This document shows, piece after piece, positions 16,897-25,978 of a stretch of 64,000 nucleotides of DNA (position 1 is the first letter of the stretch; each line of letters begins with the position of its first letter). The translations under genes and the position numbers were made by a program. A model generated the notes under the pieces. It was not told where the DNA came from. It worked only from the letters and a program-made list of their open reading frames with translations, and did not search any database. The stretch lies in the NCBI GenBank assembly GCA_903870905.1, contig CAIQEU010000011.1, positions 57,754-121,753 of the forward strand, given 5' to 3'. This DNA comes from an uncultured Actinomycetes bacterium (lineage in GTDB: Bacteria > Actinomycetota > Acidimicrobiia > Acidimicrobiales > RAAP-2).

Positions 16897-16912
16897 CTGC
16901 CCCATCGGGCAG
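16897..16912 (+). promoter_or_regulatory. Hairpin immediately before acnA
   Basis: CTGCCC-CATC-GGGCAG forms a 6-bp stem ending 9 nt before ATG 16922. CAGAAT, which overlaps its right arm, could instead act as a -10 box for a nearly leaderless transcript; GGAG at 16916 could serve as ribosome site. Which applies cannot be told. Confidence 0.3.
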
Positions 16913-16921
16913 AATGGAGCT

Positions 16922-19606
16922 ATGGCTACTGCTCACCCCAATACCTTCGGTGCCCGCCAGACGCTCACCGTCAACGGCGCTGACTACGAGATTTTCTCTC
17001 TGAAGGCCCCCGGCCTCAACACCCAGGCAGTGGAGCGACTGCCCTACTCCATCAAGGTCCTGCTCGAGAACCTCCTCCGCCACGAAGACGGCAAGGCCGT
17101 TCGGGCCAGTGAGATCGAAGCCATCCTCAACTGGGCCAACAACCCCACCGAGCACGGCGAATCCGCTGGCGATGCCGCCGAGGAGATCTCCTTCACCCCA
17201 GAGCGCGTCCTCATGCAGGACTTCACCGGTGTCCCTGCCGTCGTCGACCTGGCCGGCATGCGCGACGCCATCTTGTCCCTCGGCGGCGACCCTGGCGTCA
17301 TCAACCCACTCGTCCCCTGTGAACTCGTGATCGACCACTCGGTCATCGTTGAGCACTCGGGCCAAGCGAACTCGCTCGATGAGAACGTGGCCATTGAGTA
17401 TTACCGCAACCTGGAGCGCTACCAGTTCCTCAAGTGGGCCCAGGGCTCCTTCGACAACTTCACCGTCGTGCCCCCGGGCGTCGGCATCTGCCACCAGGTC
17501 AACTTGGAGCACCTCGCCCGCGTGGTCTTCGCCACCCCTGGCGGTCAGGCCTACTGCGACACCGTGGTCGGCACGGACTCCCACACCACCATGGTCAACG
17601 GCCTCGGCGTGCTGGGCTGGGGCGTGGGCGGCATTGAAGCCGAGGCGGCGATGCTCGGCCAGCCCGTCTCCATGCTCCTCCCACAGGTCGTCGGTCTCCG
17701 CCTCACCGGATCGCTCCGAGAGGGCGTCACCGCAACCGACCTCGTGCTCCGCATCACCGAGCTGCTCCGTCAGACCAAGGTCGTCGGCAAGTTCGTTGAA
17801 GCCTTCGGTCCCGGCGTCGCTGCACTCTCGCTCGAGACCCGAGCCACCATTGGCAACATGACCCCGGAGTACGGGGCGACCGCCACCATCTTTCCGATCG
17901 ACCAGAAGACCATTGACTACCTGGCCTTCACCGGACGCGAGCGTGGCCACTTAGACGTCGTCGAGGCCTACGCCAAGGCCCAGGGCCTCTGGCACGACCC
18001 CTTCGGCCCAGAGCCGATCTTCTCCCAGGTCGTCGAACTCGACCTCGCCACCGTGGAGCCTTCCTTGGCTGGCCCATCGCGCCCTCAGGACCGCATCGCC
18101 CTCACCGAGACCCGCACGGCGTTCTCCTCCGTCCTCGGTCACGAGCCCAAGCAGGTCACGAGCGCAGATGGCGGAGCACTGGCCGACGGTGCGGTCGTCG
18201 TTGCCGCCATCACCTCGTGCACCAACACCTCGAACCCCTCGGTGCTCATCGCTGCTGGCCTCGTTGCCAAGGCAGCCCACGAGCGGGGACTCACCCCGAA
18301 GCCGTGGGTGAAGACCTCCCTCGCTCCAGGTTCTCGGGTGGTCGTGGACTACCTCGAGCGCGCTGGGCTCATGCCGAGCCTCGAAGCCCTCGGCTTCTAC
18401 CTCGTGGGCTTCGGTTGCACGACCTGCATTGGTAACACCGGACCGCTGCTCCCAGGCGTCAGCGAGTTGGCCAAGGAGCACGACCTCTCCGTCGTCTCCG
18501 TGCTGTCGGGAAACCGCAACTTCGAAGGGCGTATCCACCCAGACGTCAAGATGAACTACCTGGCCTCGCCGCCACTGGTCGTTGCCTACGCGATCGCCGG
18601 CACCATGGACCTCGACCTCACCACCGAGCCGCTCGGGTTCGACCGTGACGGCCAACCTGTGTTCCTGGCCGACCTCTGGCCGAGCGATGACGCGGTGGCA
18701 GATGCCATCCGTGGCTCCTTGGACGCTGAGATGTTCGCCACCCGCTACGCCACCGCGTTCGAGGGCGACGAGCACTGGAAGGCAGTTGCGACGAGTGCCT
18801 CAGAGACCTACGGCTGGGCCGACGACTCGACCTACATCAAGAAGCCGTCCTACCTCAACAACCTTCCGGTGACGCCTGCACCGATTGCCGACATCGACGG
18901 CGCACGAGTGCTGGCGGTGCTCGGGAACTCGGTGACCACCGACCACATCTCCCCCGCTGGAAACATCTCACCGACCAGCCCTGCGGCTTCGTACCTGTCC
19001 GAGCGCGGTGAAGAGCGGGCCAACTTCAACTCCTATGGCGCCCGTCGAGGTAACTACGAGGTCATGACCCGTGGCACCTTCGCCAACGTCCGCCTGCGGA
19101 ACCGCTTGGCTCCAGGAACCGAGGGTGGCGTCTCTCGCCACCTGCCTGAGGGCACCGAGATGTCGATCTACGACGCCTCGGCGAAGTACCAGGCAGAGGG
19201 CGTGCCGCTCGTGGTCTTCGCCGGCCAGGAGTACGGCTCGGGCTCGTCGCGTGACTGGGCGGCCAAGGGAACGGCACTGCTCGGGATCAAGGCGGTCGTC
19301 GCCGAGTCCTACGAGCGCATCCACCGCTCGAACCTGATCGGCATGGGCGTGCTCCCCCTGCAGTTCCAAGCGGGCCAAACCTTCGAGAGCTTGGGGCTAA
19401 CTGGTGAGGAGACCTTCGCCATCAGCGGACTGGCGCAGATGAACAGCGAAGCCGCACCGGCAGAGGTCACGGTGACCGCCACCGCTGCTGACGGTACGGT
19501 GACGACCTTCACCCCCCGCCTGCGCATCGACACCCCAATGGAGCTCGAGTACTACCGCCACGGTGGCATCTTGCAGTACGTGCTGCGCCAACTGGCTGCT
19601 CGCTAG
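16922..19606 (+). CDS. acnA: Aconitate hydratase A
   Basis: A TCA-cycle enzyme (citrate to isocitrate) of the AcnA/IRP type, 894 aa, normal length. The [4Fe-4S] ligands are visible in [10 protein letters not shown] and [12 protein letters not shown]; other family blocks are [23 protein letters not shown] (read in two parts), [17 protein letters not shown] [10 protein letters not shown], and in the swivel domain DHISPAGN and [15 protein letters not shown] 16922 is the only sensible start. It is monocistronic between the FmdB gene and the channel-like gene. Confidence 0.97.
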   Translation: MATAHPNTFGARQTLTVNGADYEIFSLKAPGLNTQAVERLPYSIKVLLENLLRHEDGKAVRASEIEAILNWANNPTEHGESAGDAAEEISFTPERVLMQDFTGVPAVVDLAGMRDAILSLGGDPGVINPLVPCELVIDHSVIVEHSGQANSLDENVAIEYYRNLERYQFLKWAQGSFDNFTVVPPGVGICHQVNLEHLARVVFATPGGQAYCDTVVGTDSHTTMVNGLGVLGWGVGGIEAEAAMLGQPVSMLLPQVVGLRLTGSLREGVTATDLVLRITELLRQTKVVGKFVEAFGPGVAALSLETRATIGNMTPEYGATATIFPIDQKTIDYLAFTGRERGHLDVVEAYAKAQGLWHDPFGPEPIFSQVVELDLATVEPSLAGPSRPQDRIALTETRTAFSSVLGHEPKQVTSADGGALADGAVVVAAITSCTNTSNPSVLIAAGLVAKAAHERGLTPKPWVKTSLAPGSRVVVDYLERAGLMPSLEALGFYLVGFGCTTCIGNTGPLLPGVSELAKEHDLSVVSVLSGNRNFEGRIHPDVKMNYLASPPLVVAYAIAGTMDLDLTTEPLGFDRDGQPVFLADLWPSDDAVADAIRGSLDAEMFATRYATAFEGDEHWKAVATSASETYGWADDSTYIKKPSYLNNLPVTPAPIADIDGARVLAVLGNSVTTDHISPAGNISPTSPAASYLSERGEERANFNSYGARRGNYEVMTRGTFANVRLRNRLAPGTEGGVSRHLPEGTEMSIYDASAKYQAEGVPLVVFAGQEYGSGSSRDWAAKGTALLGIKAVVAESYERIHRSNLIGMGVLPLQFQAGQTFESLGLTGEETFAISGLAQMNSEAAPAEVTVTATAADGTVTTFTPRLRIDTPMELEYYRHGGILQYVLRQLAAR

Positions 19607-19701
19607 GCGCCACTCTGTGGAGCAGTGCAGATGTGGCAGTGATCGCCGGCTTTCGACCGGCCACATGATCGATTCGAGCCGAGCGCACTTGTTACACTGC
19701 A

Positions 19702-19711
19702 GGCGCTCGCA
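19702..19711 (+). promoter_or_regulatory. Possible -10 region (TTACACT) upstream of the channel-like gene
   Basis: TACACT occurs in the 180-bp gap between acnA and the membrane protein gene, with no good -35. A short stem GAGCGC/GCGCTC brackets it. Weak evidence only. Confidence 0.25.
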
Positions 19712-19787
19712 GGAGCAACCCCACTGAGCAACCGGATGGTTTCTTCGGTATCGAAGCCCCAGAGCCGCAGAAGAAAAGGTGTGAAGC

Positions 19788-20492
19788 GTGCCGAATCACG
19801 ATGGCCGCTCGGAACACCACCACCATGGTGTTACCGCTGAGACCCTCACCGGACATCGAGGCAGCGGACGATCGGTCAACCTCTTCTCCTTCGTGGCAGT
19901 CATGGCGGGAATTGAAGTCATCGATATCGTGTTGACCCTCCGACTTCAACGTGTCGGAAACCATGACGGCATCATCCAGCGACTCTCTGATGATGTGAGC
20001 AGAGTGAGCAATGGACTGTTCGCGTTCTTCCTGCTTGCGTCCATCGTGATTCTGTTCGTGTCGCGGGACAAGACCCCCAGATTTGTCCTCCCCATGCTGA
20101 CGACCTATCTGTCGGTTGCCTCGCTCAACGTGTTGTTCAACATCGCTTCGATGTTCTTGCAACCGCTGAGCTTGCACCAGAGCCAGATCAATCCCCTCAT
20201 CGACCTGATCTTGGTCTTCAGTTCGGTGACGCTCATCTTCTCGCTCTGGTACGAGCTCATCGACATCACGTCACCAACCCAGGCGATTGAGTTTCCCCAC
20301 CGAGGCCGCGAAGGCGAGCCCCCAATTCAGTGGTTCGACTACTTCGTGGTCTCGTTCTACTCAAACTCGACCTTCGGCCCCACGACCGAATCCATCAAGA
20401 GTCGCAAAGTCCAATTCTTGATGATGGTTCAGGTTTCCCTCGCCCTCATGGTGCTCGTCGTGCTCGTGGCTCGCATCGTGAAGGCCAGCTGA
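19788..20492 (+). CDS. Four-TM, potassium-channel-like membrane protein
   Basis: A 234-aa protein with a His-rich N-terminus (EHHHHG) and about four membrane segments. The last part reads WFDYFVVSFYSNSTFGPTT then SIKSRK and a long hydrophobic helix ending VLVARI. This is the layout of a two-TM ion-channel module (outer helix, pore helix, filter, inner helix), but the filter position holds STFGPTT instead of TVGYGD. It resembles DUF1345/Ion_trans_2-like proteins. Ion selectivity cannot be predicted. Start GTG 19788, with AAAAGG upstream. Confidence 0.6.
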   Translation: MPNHDGRSEHHHHGVTAETLTGHRGSGRSVNLFSFVAVMAGIEVIDIVLTLRLQRVGNHDGIIQRLSDDVSRVSNGLFAFFLLASIVILFVSRDKTPRFVLPMLTTYLSVASLNVLFNIASMFLQPLSLHQSQINPLIDLILVFSSVTLIFSLWYELIDITSPTQAIEFPHRGREGEPPIQWFDYFVVSFYSNSTFGPTTESIKSRKVQFLMMVQVSLALMVLVVLVARIVKAS

Positions 20493-20514
20493 ACCAGAGC
20501 CGCTCGGGGAGCTC

Positions 20515-20838
20515 TTAGCTCCCACCAAGCCCCTCGAGGAACACGAGGCTCGTGAAGTCTGTGAGCTCGTCGATGCGGAGGTTCTTGTAGGGGGCGTAGT
20601 CATCCGAGGTGTACCACGCCTCTGCCGCTTCCATGCTGGTGAACTTCAAGATGGCGGCCCAGTTCCCGCTGAACGAACCCTCCTTGGTCACCGGAGCCAT
20701 CGTCCCGGCGATCATCTCGACGTTTCACGCCGCCAAGATCGGCATGACGTGCTGGGCGTAGCGCTCCATGAACTCCTCAGGGTTCACCATGTTGATCTGC
20801 ACCATTGCGTAGGCGGGTGTGGTTGCTTCGGTCATCAT
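20515..20838 (-). pseudogene. DUF1330-family gene interrupted by an in-frame TGA
   Basis: From ATG 20838 (GAGGAG 6 nt upstream) the frame reads MMTEATTPAYAMVQINM, a typical DUF1330 start, for 37 codons, meets TGA at 20727-20725, and continues in the same frame as NVEMIAGTMAPV through a normal DUF1330 C-terminus (WAAILKF, AEAWYTSDDYAPYKNLR) to 20515. Family members run through this point with an AAHGG-like stretch. A nonsense mutation or a base-call error is the simplest reading; an internal ATG at 20715 could still start a C-terminal piece. Two HxlR-type operators lie just upstream. Confidence 0.7.
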
Positions 20839-20860
20839 CCATCGCTCCTCGGTCGGCATC

Positions 20861-20904
20861 ACTTGCATTGTGCAATGTAGTGCCATTACTTGCAGAATGC
20901 AAGT
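20861..20904 (-). promoter_or_regulatory. Two HxlR-type operators upstream of the DUF1330 gene
   Basis: ACTTGCA-GAA-TGCAAGT (20888-20904) is a perfect inverted repeat. ACTTGCA-TTG-TGCAATG (20861-20877) is an imperfect copy. The same 17-bp pattern lies at 22349-22365 before the SDR-hxlR operon, so the HxlR protein encoded next door is the likely binder. Confidence 0.6.
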
Positions 20905-20933
20905 GAGCGTTGTTCTCGATGACGCTTCCCGAC

Positions 20934-21302
20934 TTAGAAGATGTCGACGAGTTCTGGGTGGAACGGTTTCACGTAGGTCTGCGCCCAGTGGCCAAGAGCT
21001 TCGAGCACTGGCCGCAGTGCCTTCCCGCTCTCGGTGAGTTGGTAGGCGTTGTTGCGCGCGACCCCGGTTGGGTCCACGTGCTCAATGATGCCGACCGCCG
21101 ACAACGCCTTCAGGCGAGCGGCCAGGATGTTGGTCGAGATGTGCTCTGGCGACGACGTGAACTGCGAGTAGGTCCTCGTGCCATGTTGGATGAGATCACG
21201 AATGATCACGAGTGACCACTTGTCACCAACGAGGTCGAGACTGGACGCAATCGGGCAGACCGATCGCCACTGCGCTGCCACTGCCTTCGGTGCTGCTGCC
21301 AT
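20934..21302 (-). CDS. HxlR-family transcriptional regulator
   Basis: A 122-aa winged-helix regulator. The family start RSVCPIASSLDLVGDKWSL carries a conserved Cys (C16), followed by LVIIRDLIQHGTRTYSQF, the ISTNILAARLKAL recognition region and LTESGKALRPVLEALGHW. HxlR proteins with this Cys often sense electrophiles or oxidants. The start is ATG 21302, 8 nt after the SDR stop, so the two form an operon. The repeated ACTTGCA palindromes flanking the locus are its probable targets. Confidence 0.87.
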   Translation of the reverse strand: MAAAPKAVAAQWRSVCPIASSLDLVGDKWSLVIIRDLIQHGTRTYSQFTSSPEHISTNILAARLKALSAVGIIEHVDPTGVARNNAYQLTESGKALRPVLEALGHWAQTYVKPFHPELVDIF

Positions 21303-21309
21303 AGGTCTC

Positions 21310-22296
21310 CTACGTCGTGAGCGTGGCTGCCATCTCCACGAGCGTTCGATCGAGGTCGGTGGGTTGCCAGTGCAGCACATCGTAGGTAGCGCTGACGTCG
21401 TAGGCGATTCGCTTGCCGAGTTGGGGAACCATGCCCTTCGCTTCTCGATCGAAGAGGCTCATCACCTTGATGGCAACGTTCGGCGCCTTGCGTGAGGGCA
21501 CCTTGGAGTAGCCGGCACTTCGGAGCACCGAAGCGAGGTGCGTCATCGACACCGGTTCTGCACTGGACGCGATGAATCGCTTGCCCGCTGCGCCTGGGGC
21601 ACTGCAGGCTGCCACGTGCAGTTCTGCAACATCACGCACGTCCACCATGCCCATCGCGATGTCGGGAATCATCGGCATCTTGCCGCCGATGACCTGGCGG
21701 ATCATGGCCACGCTCTGACCATCGCCTGGGGCGCCGAGGGAGGGGCCGATGATGAATCCTGGGTTGATGACCACGAGCTCAGTGTCGGCACCGGCGACGA
21801 GGTCCCAAGCAGCACGCTCGGCCAAGGTCTTGCTCTTGGCGTAGGCGCCAATGGGTGCCTGAACGTCAGACCAGGCGTCAGGACCGTAGGTGCCACTCGG
21901 CTTGCCAGAGGTCATCGCCACAACCGATGAGGTCAGTACCACTCGGCGCACCCCGGCTCGGATCGCCGCAGAGAGCACTCGCTGGGTGCCTGCAACTGCA
22001 GGAGCGATGAGGTCGTTCTCATCCTTAGGTTCAGCGAGCACGAACGGCGATGCCACGTGGATCACCACATCGCACCCGTCCATAGCAGCGTCCCATCCAC
22101 GATCGTCGAGGAGGTCTGCTTCGACGAAGGTGGCTGGTTGACTGCACCCAGCAGCGCGCAGCGCTGCGGCCGTACCGTCCGCCTTGCCGAGCGATCGCAC
22201 GGTGCCGACGACGTCGACGCCATGTCGAAGCAGAGCTGCTGCGACGTGTTGGCCGAGGTAGCCACTGATGCCGGTCACGAGGACTCGTTGTGCCAT
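21310..22296 (-). CDS. Extended SDR (dihydroflavonol reductase-like)
   Basis: A 328-aa NAD(P)-dependent extended SDR: VLVTGISGYLGQHVA at the N-terminus, DVVIHVASPF, TSSVVAM with the catalytic Ser, and YAKSKTLAE. It resembles dihydroflavonol-4-reductase/carbonyl reductase-type enzymes that reduce aldehydes and ketones. The start ATG 22296 has GGAG upstream. It is transcribed with hxlR from a promoter covered by an ACTTGCA palindrome, consistent with induction by a reactive carbonyl; the inducer is inference. Confidence 0.85.
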   Translation of the reverse strand: MAQRVLVTGISGYLGQHVAAALLRHGVDVVGTVRSLGKADGTAAALRAAGCSQPATFVEADLLDDRGWDAAMDGCDVVIHVASPFVLAEPKDENDLIAPAVAGTQRVLSAAIRAGVRRVVLTSSVVAMTSGKPSGTYGPDAWSDVQAPIGAYAKSKTLAERAAWDLVAGADTELVVINPGFIIGPSLGAPGDGQSVAMIRQVIGGKMPMIPDIAMGMVDVRDVAELHVAACSAPGAAGKRFIASSAEPVSMTHLASVLRSAGYSKVPSRKAPNVAIKVMSLFDREAKGMVPQLGKRIAYDVSATYDVLHWQPTDLDRTLVEMAATLTT

Positions 22297-22346
22297 GGGT
22301 TTTCTCCTTCGACGTCGGCATCGTGCCAACCCTTCGGAGAGGAGTA

Positions 22347-22367
22347 TAACTTGCATTTTACAAGTTA
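22347..22367 (-). promoter_or_regulatory. HxlR-type operator over the SDR-hxlR promoter
   Basis: TAACTTG-N7-CAAGTTA is a perfect 7-bp inverted repeat; its inner part is ACTTGCA-TTT-TACAAGT. On the minus strand its left edge merges into TATACT, a good -10 box (22347-22342), so a bound regulator would block transcription. It is 50 nt upstream of the SDR start. Confidence 0.6.
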
Positions 22368-22400
22368 GATCGCTCCCTCAGCAATTCCGAGTACTGATCC

Positions 22401-23138
22401 CTACGCGGTGTTCACCACACGGAAGCCTTCAGCGAGGCGACCCTCTGGAAGCCCAGCTGCCGTTGCCGTGCCTTCACCCCATGGCCGCAGCAGCCCTTCG
22501 AGCTGCGCTCCGTCACCGACTTGGCTCTCGTGGCAACGCAGCGCCGCCACCTTCTTCTCGAAGACGTCAGTGGTGTCGACCACGAGCGTTGGCGCCGTCG
22601 CCATCAACCAGACCTCACGGACCGTGTGGGGCAAGAACCCCTCGGTCATGAGCTCCTTGTGGGCGTGGTGGTTCCGAGCGTCGGGGTAGACGGCGCACAG
22701 CGTCGCCTCCCCTGCTGCGAGGTGATCGGGGTGCGACGCGTAGATGCGGTCGTAGTTGCGTTCCGGGCTCTGGCAGAGCACGCGGTCCGGCTGGACGTCA
22801 CGGATCACCCGTGAGATGTCTCGGCGAAGCTCGAGCGAGGGGACGACGGCTCCATCGGGATAGCCGAGGAACCGCACGTCGGTCACGCCAACGACCGCTG
22901 CAGCAGCACGCTGCTCCTTCTGGCGAAGGGCGGCGAGGTCCTCAGGCTTGTCATCGGGATTTGGGCTTCCGGCATCGCCAGAGGTCACCATGCAGTAGAC
23001 GACGTGGACGCCGGCGGCGGTCATCGTGGCGATCGTGCCAGCAGCCCCGAAGTCGACGTCGTCGGGATGCGCGGTGACGACGAGCAGCGTGTCGAAGCCA
23101 TCGCCAGGCTCCCAGAGTTTCGGATTAGCGGCGGCCAC
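22401..23138 (-). CDS. LmbE/PIG-L-family zinc deacetylase
   Basis: A zinc-dependent N-acetylglucosaminyl-type deacetylase (family includes MshB, Mca and BshB). The metal motif AHPDDVDFGAAGT is near the N-terminus, TSGDAG follows and the third His lies in SHPDHLAAG. The start is taken as GTG 23138 (about 245 aa), which overlaps the helicase stop by 14 nt; GTG 23189 is possible. A mycothiol role is plausible in an actinobacterium but the sequence does not distinguish MshB from other members. Confidence 0.85.
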   Translation of the reverse strand: MAAANPKLWEPGDGFDTLLVVTAHPDDVDFGAAGTIATMTAAGVHVVYCMVTSGDAGSPNPDDKPEDLAALRQKEQRAAAAVVGVTDVRFLGYPDGAVVPSLELRRDISRVIRDVQPDRVLCQSPERNYDRIYASHPDHLAAGEATLCAVYPDARNHHAHKELMTEGFLPHTVREVWLMATAPTLVVDTTDVFEKKVAALRCHESQVGDGAQLEGLLRPWGEGTATAAGLPEGRLAEGFRVVNTA

Positions 23139-24540
23139 GGCGAGGTGCTCCCTTCGGTCGAGGACGGGGGCGTGCGCCCTTCGGTCCACCAGCAGCCGAG
23201 GGCTTCACGAGGGCGGGCTTCAGCACCGCGTTGTCCCAGGATGGCTCAAAGGCTCCGAGGTCGCGGAGGTTCGGGTCATTGGAGAAGATCTCGACGATCG
23301 GCAGGCTGAGCCCGATCTTCTTCTGGAGCTGCTCAGCTTCACCGGCTTGGTTCCACAAGAGCAGCGACACCACGACGCCGGAGGTGCCGGCTCGAGCGGT
23401 GCGGCCCGAACGGTGGAGGTAGGCCTTGTGGTCCTCTGGTGGGTCGTAGTGGATCACGACGTCGACGGCATCGATGTGAATTCCTCGGGCAGCGACGTCG
23501 GTGGCGACGAGCACGGGGAGCTTTCCAGCGCCGAACTCTTTGATGGTGCGCTCGCGTTGGCTCTGACGGAGGTCGCCGTGGATAGCGCCAGCGTGGACAC
23601 CATCGCGCTCGAGCTGCTCGACCAAGCGGTCTGCTCCGCGCTTGGTGCGAACGAACACCAAGGTCTTCTCATAGGCATTGGCGATCGCACCGACGACGGC
23701 AACCTTGTCCATCTGGTGGACCTGGAGGAAACGGTGCTCCATGTTGTCGACAGTGTCGCCCTCGGAGACCACTTCGTGGAAGACCGGGTCGTTCATGTGG
23801 CGCTTGACGAGGCGGTCCACTGCGCCGTCGAGGGTTGCCGAGAACAGCAACGTCTGGTGCTCGCCCTCGAGTCGTCGCAGCACCCACTCCACCTGAGGCA
23901 TGAAGCCCATGTCGGCCATGCGGTCGGCTTCGTCCAAGATCAAGGTGTCGAGTTGGGACACGTCGACCTTGCCGCGCTCACCGAGGTCGATGAGTCGACC
24001 GGGGGTGGCGATGATGATCTCGATGCCGCGGGCCAGCTTCTTGATCTGCCGGTCGATATCGGTGCCGCCGTAGACGGGGATCACCCGAAGCCCGAGGGCA
24101 TCGGCCAGCGGAGCGACGACGTCGTAGACCTGGAGGGCGAGCTCTCGGGTCGGCACGAGGATGAGGGCGCGGGGACGTGCCGGGTTGCCGGAGATGTGCC
24201 GGGTTGCTCCGCCGTCCTTCGGTGAGAGCGCCTCGAAGGTTCGCTGCAATGCCGGCACGGAGAAGGCCAGCGTCTTGCCCGAACCCGTCTTCGCCTTGCC
24301 ACAGACGTCGTGGCCGGCGAGGGCGTCGGCGACGGTGAGCGCCTGGATGGCGAACGCGGTCTTGATGCCCTTGGCTTCAAGCGCCTCGACGAGGCGAGGG
24401 GTCACCCCGAGCGACGACCAGGTCTTCTCGGAGTCGAGACCGCCTGCAGCGGATTGCTCGTTCGTCTCGACGGCGCCTTCGGGCGCGTCGGACTCGGTGG
24501 ACGGATCGGCGAGCACGCCGGCGTCGGAGGATGAATGCAT
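23125..24540 (-). CDS. DEAD-box RNA helicase
   Basis: A 471-aa ATP-dependent RNA helicase. All core motifs are visible: AKTGSGKT, PTRELA, GGTD, TPGRLID, DEAD, SAT, VFVRTK, ATDVAARGIH and HRSGRTARAG. An acidic N-terminal extension of about 45 residues precedes the Q-motif region, and the C-terminus is a basic Pro/Arg/Gly tail (RPRPRPKGAPRRGRR) likely to bind RNA. The start is ATG 24540. It overlaps the deacetylase gene downstream. Confidence 0.93.
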   Translation of the reverse strand: MHSSSDAGVLADPSTESDAPEGAVETNEQSAAGGLDSEKTWSSLGVTPRLVEALEAKGIKTAFAIQALTVADALAGHDVCGKAKTGSGKTLAFSVPALQRTFEALSPKDGGATRHISGNPARPRALILVPTRELALQVYDVVAPLADALGLRVIPVYGGTDIDRQIKKLARGIEIIIATPGRLIDLGERGKVDVSQLDTLILDEADRMADMGFMPQVEWVLRRLEGEHQTLLFSATLDGAVDRLVKRHMNDPVFHEVVSEGDTVDNMEHRFLQVHQMDKVAVVGAIANAYEKTLVFVRTKRGADRLVEQLERDGVHAGAIHGDLRQSQRERTIKEFGAGKLPVLVATDVAARGIHIDAVDVVIHYDPPEDHKAYLHRSGRTARAGTSGVVVSLLLWNQAGEAEQLQKKIGLSLPIVEIFSNDPNLRDLGAFEPSWDNAVLKPALVKPSAAGGPKGARPRPRPKGAPRRGRR

Positions 24541-24717
24541 CTGCTCTTCTCTCTTCTGAGGGCCTACAGCACCACAGGGGAGCAGGCCCAGCGGAGGCCT
24601 CATGCCAACCGCTCACCTCGAATTCTACGCCAACGCAGCCAAAACGAGGTGTCACTGGTCAATTCCGAGGGTCTGCCCTCTAGATTGGGAGCACCGACAC
24701 GACGACGAGGAGTATCC

Positions 24718-25191
24718 ATGGCACGGCTCGAGGCAGGCACCAAGGCCCCCGCATTCACCCTGACGGACCAGGACGGAACGAAGGTTTCGCTCAAGGACTT
24801 CGCCGGCCAAGCGGTCGTTGTCTACTTCTACCCCGCCGACGACACGCCGGGTTGCACGAAGGAAGCCTGCCAGTTCAACGAGAACCTGGCCACCTTCGCC
24901 GCGGCAAACATCGTGGTCCTCGGCGTCTCTCCTGATGGGGCCGAGAAGCACACCAAGTTCCGGTCGAAGTACGACTTGGCCTTCAGCCTCCTGTCCGACC
25001 CGACCCACGCCACCATGGAGAAGTTCGGCGCATGGGGCGAGAAGACGATGTACGGCAAGAAGACGGTCGGCACCATCCGTTCGACGTTCTTGATCGATCC
25101 TTCAGGCAAGATCGCCCGGGCCTGGTACAACGTCCGTGCCGACGGCCACGCCGCCAAGGTGCTCGAGGAAGCGAACGCCCTCCTCGGCTGA
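24718..25191 (+). CDS. bcp: Thiol peroxidase, Bcp/PrxQ type
   Basis: A 157-aa atypical two-Cys peroxiredoxin that reduces hydroperoxides. The peroxidatic C46 sits in DDTPGCTKEAC and C51 is the usual resolving Cys of the PrxQ subgroup. VVYFYPAD and GVSPD blocks are typical. The start ATG 24718 has GAGGAG 5 nt upstream. It is convergent with the dedA gene, 3 bp apart. Confidence 0.93.
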   Translation: MARLEAGTKAPAFTLTDQDGTKVSLKDFAGQAVVVYFYPADDTPGCTKEACQFNENLATFAAANIVVLGVSPDGAEKHTKFRSKYDLAFSLLSDPTHATMEKFGAWGEKTMYGKKTVGTIRSTFLIDPSGKIARAWYNVRADGHAAKVLEEANALLG

Positions 25192-25194
25192 GCC

Positions 25195-25848
25195 TCAGGG
25201 CTTGCCGTGCTTGGGGGCGCGGTGCGAGCCCTTCACCGCCTTGAAGCGGTGGACGTAGAAGACCACGAGCACCACGGCGACGATGGCGCCGACGATGTAG
25301 CCGGCGTAGCCGAATCCCTTCACCGTCGACTGGTAGGTGTCAGCGGCGTTGTAGCCAACCACGGTGAGCACCGAGACCCACACCGACACACCGAGGGTCG
25401 TGAGGATGGAGAAGCTCACGGGGTTCATCTCTGCGATCCCTGCGGGGAGCGAGATGAAGGTTCGGACCAGCGGCACGACTCGACCGACGAGGACCGTGAC
25501 GCCTCCGCGCTTTGCGAACCATGCCTCGGACTTGTCGAGATCTGCATGGCTCAGCAGGACGTACTTTCCGTACTTGTCGACGACGCTGCGTCCGAGGGTT
25601 CGACCAACGGCGTAGGCGATGAGTGAACCGACGAGTGATCCCACAATCCCCACGACGATGACCGCCCAAATGGCGAGGTGCTCGGCATCGTGGTGCTGGC
25701 CATCTGAGAAGAACGCTGACGAGCAGAGTGCTCCACCGAGACCGAACGTCACTTCTGAGGGAATTGGAATGCACGCCGACTCGAGGAGGGCGAAGAGGAA
25801 GAGTGCGATGTATCCGTAGTGGAGCATGAAAGTTTCGATGGCGTGCAT
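25195..25848 (-). CDS. DedA-family membrane protein
   Basis: A 217-aa inner-membrane protein of the DedA/SNARE-associated family: ESACIPIPSEVTFGLGG near the N-terminus, the reentrant-type FAKRGGVTVLVGRVVPLVRTF segment with the essential Arg residues, and GYIVGAIVAVVLVVF at the end. DedA proteins are thought to flip undecaprenyl phosphate or phosphatidylethanolamine. The tail is basic (HRAPKHGKP). Start ATG 25848. Confidence 0.9.
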   Translation of the reverse strand: MHAIETFMLHYGYIALFLFALLESACIPIPSEVTFGLGGALCSSAFFSDGQHHDAEHLAIWAVIVVGIVGSLVGSLIAYAVGRTLGRSVVDKYGKYVLLSHADLDKSEAWFAKRGGVTVLVGRVVPLVRTFISLPAGIAEMNPVSFSILTTLGVSVWVSVLTVVGYNAADTYQSTVKGFGYAGYIVGAIVAVVLVVFYVHRFKAVKGSHRAPKHGKP

Positions 25849-25923
25849 GCCCACAGTTCTAGCGGAGTGGGCTCGTGCCTCGCTGCCACTCCCCTGCTGA
25901 ACCGCCACCGCACTCCTCGGTCC

Positions 25924-25929
25924 TACCAT
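25924..25929 (+). promoter_or_regulatory. -10 box TACCAT for the leader ORF/SGNH unit
   Basis: TACCAT lies 7 nt before ATG 25937, the geometry seen at other leaderless starts in the window. Confidence 0.4.
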
Positions 25930-25936
25930 TGGCCCT

Positions 25937-25978
25937 ATGGACTGGACGCATGAGTTGCGTCGACGACCGGAGGACTGA
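25937..25978 (+). CDS. 13-codon leader ORF coupled to the SGNH gene
   Basis: MDWTHELRRRPED runs from ATG 25937 to a TGA whose last base is the A of the SGNH start codon (TGATG). It begins 7 nt after a -10 box, so it would be translated from a leaderless mRNA and deliver ribosomes to the next start, which also has its own GGAGG inside the leader ORF. No Cys, His or Arg attenuation run beyond three Arg codons is present. It may encode nothing of its own. Confidence 0.4.
   Translation: MDWTHELRRRPED

Noticed and set aside
16817..17950. Long open frame on the minus strand opposite acnA (about 377 codons), likewise frames opposite the DEAD helicase (23026-24225) and the alcohol dehydrogenase (11469-12983)
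   Set aside because: These follow the codon pattern of the true gene on the other strand in GC-rich DNA and match no family; the opposing genes are certain.
19640..19680. Possible terminator after acnA (GCCGG/CCGGC stem)
   Set aside because: The stem is only 5 bp and has no T-run; not strong enough.
20725..20727. Selenocysteine at the in-frame TGA of the DUF1330 gene
   Set aside because: No stem-loop of a SECIS type is apparent after the codon, and DUF1330 proteins are not selenoproteins. Mutation or sequencing error is simpler.
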